The position numbers and the translations under genes are program-made. DNA of 7,065 bases from Planctomycetota bacterium (lineage in GTDB: Bacteria; Planctomycetota; Phycisphaerae; FEN-1346; JAACEH01). The DNA is taken from NCBI GenBank assembly GCA_016935955.1, contig JAFGPY010000062.1, positions 1-7,065 of the forward strand, read 5' to 3'. Under the pieces are notes generated by a model that was given only the letters and a program-made list of their open reading frames with translations, did not search any database and had not been told where the DNA came from. Shown in pieces: positions 6,491 to 7,065 of the stretch (position 1 is its first letter; the number at the start of each line of letters is the position of its first letter).

Positions 6491-6571
6491 TCATCGCTCG
6501 CGCCGGGAACCTTGAACGTCTCTTAATCCACGTCGGTCGGCTCCCGTGCGAGCCCGAAAGCATGCCCTGCC

Positions 6572-6589
6572 GCCCCGGCGAACCGGGGC
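6572..6589 (-). repeat. Strong GC hairpin just after the ExbB-like gene
   Basis: GCCCCGG (6583-6589) and CCGGGGC (6572-6578) form a perfect 7-bp stem with a UUCG loop on the minus strand, 5 nt after the TGA stop (6595-6597). No U-tract follows. It sits at the start of the 116-nt gap before the first ExbD gene, a position suited to stabilising the upstream mRNA or reducing downstream expression, since ExbB is needed in excess of ExbD (known 5:2 complex). Confidence 0.55.
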
Positions 6590-6594
6590 CACGA

Positions 6595-7065
6595 TCACGC
6601 CTGCTTCGGCTGCTGCTGAACCGGGCGGTTGGGCTTGAAGTTGGCCAGCAACTCTTCGGCCACCAGCGTCGCCTCGATGCTGAGCTGGTCGATGCGGCCC
6701 TTGAAGATGGCGTAGCCGACCAGGGCCGGAATGGCCGCGAACAGGCCGAGGAACGTACTGAACAAGGCCACCATGATGCCTGCGGCCAAGTCGGCCGGGC
6801 TGGCGGTGCCGCCCTTCGAGGCGATGGTGCTGAAGGCTTCCATCATACCGTAGACGGTACCGAACAGACCGAGCATCGGGCAGACGTTGCCGAGAAGGTT
6901 GAGGTACTCGATCTTGCGGAACAGCCGCGCGGCCCGCTCTTCCGAGGCGTCGCCCATGGCCTTCTCCATGGCCGGATAGCCGTTGGCAGCCTCGATCAGG
7001 CCGGCATGGATGACGCTGGCGACGAACGACGGATCGTTCTCGCAGAACTCCAGGGCCTCGCGGAA
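6595..7065 (-). CDS. MotA/TolQ/ExbB-family proton channel subunit, C-terminal part
   Basis: The frame is open to the window edge, giving 156 visible residues; the N-terminus is missing, so the ATG at 6969 is internal. ExbB/TolQ proteins form the pentameric inner-membrane channel around an ExbD/TolR dimer. Visible are a cytoplasmic helix (about 1-50, with REALEFCENDPSFVASVIHAG), then LNLLGNVCPMLGLFGTVYGMMEAF (55-78) and LAAGIMVALFSTFLGLFAAIPALVGY (93-118), the last two family transmembrane helices. T70 (FGTV) and T104 (FSTFLG) match the conserved channel threonines, T145 and T178 in E. coli TolQ. In the usual family motif APLLGLLGTV the A-P is C-P here. The C-terminal tail is Gln/Pro/Lys-rich (NRPVQQQPKQA). 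The three ExbD genes follow directly, so this is the partner channel. ExbB, TolQ and AglR-type subfamilies cannot be separated from the fragment. Confidence 0.93.
   Translation of the reverse strand, partial: FREALEFCENDPSFVASVIHAGLIEAANGYPAMEKAMGDASEERAARLFRKIEYLNLLGNVCPMLGLFGTVYGMMEAFSTIASKGGTASPADLAAGIMVALFSTFLGLFAAIPALVGYAIFKGRIDQLSIEATLVAEELLANFKPNRPVQQQPKQA

Noticed and set aside
4988..6526. Plus-strand open frame of 512 codons opposite the ExbD genes
   Set aside because: It runs through three clear minus-strand ExbD genes and their gaps; the translation is His/Asp/Arg-rich and resembles no protein family.
4919..7065. Zorya-type anti-phage system (ZorA/ZorB are ExbB/MotA-like and ExbD/MotB-like)
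   Set aside because: The ExbD proteins here are short and lack the OmpA-like peptidoglycan-binding domain of ZorB, and no helicase or nuclease genes (ZorC, ZorD, ZorE) follow; the next genes are a TPR protein and miaB.

Overview
The window reads as a fragment of a GC-rich, probably Gram-negative chromosome. A planctomycete-type bacterium is my best guess, because an ExbB/ExbD-type proton channel cluster followed by a large secreted repeat protein is a common arrangement there. That placement is inference from gene content only. All real genes lie on the minus strand, so transcription runs from high to low coordinates.

Layout in transcription order: (1) 7065-6595, the C-terminal part of a MotA/TolQ/ExbB-family proton channel subunit, cut by the window edge; (2) 6478-5933, 5929-5462 and 5371-4919, three consecutive ExbD/TolR-family proteins, of which the second and third are clearly sister copies and the first is diverged; (3) 4844-2046, a 932-residue exported TPR-like repeat protein; (4) 1966-560, miaB, a tRNA methylthiotransferase; (5) a gap of about 500 bp with dyads and a promoter candidate; (6) 62-1, the first 20 codons of enolase (eno), cut by the window edge.

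Genes 1-3 probably act together. The ExbB-like pentamer and the ExbD-like plug/stator proteins would use the proton motive force across the inner membrane, and the exported repeat protein is a plausible periplasmic partner. No TonB, TolA, Pal or OmpA-like gene is visible, so the output of the machine is unknown. A GC-rich hairpin follows the stop codon of the ExbB gene, the third ExbD gene and the TPR gene, which may set unequal expression along the operon. miaB and eno are housekeeping genes. miaB may be read through from the cluster past a hairpin, while eno appears to have its own promoter.

Large plus-strand open frames in this window are antisense shadows of these genes, caused by high GC at third codon positions.
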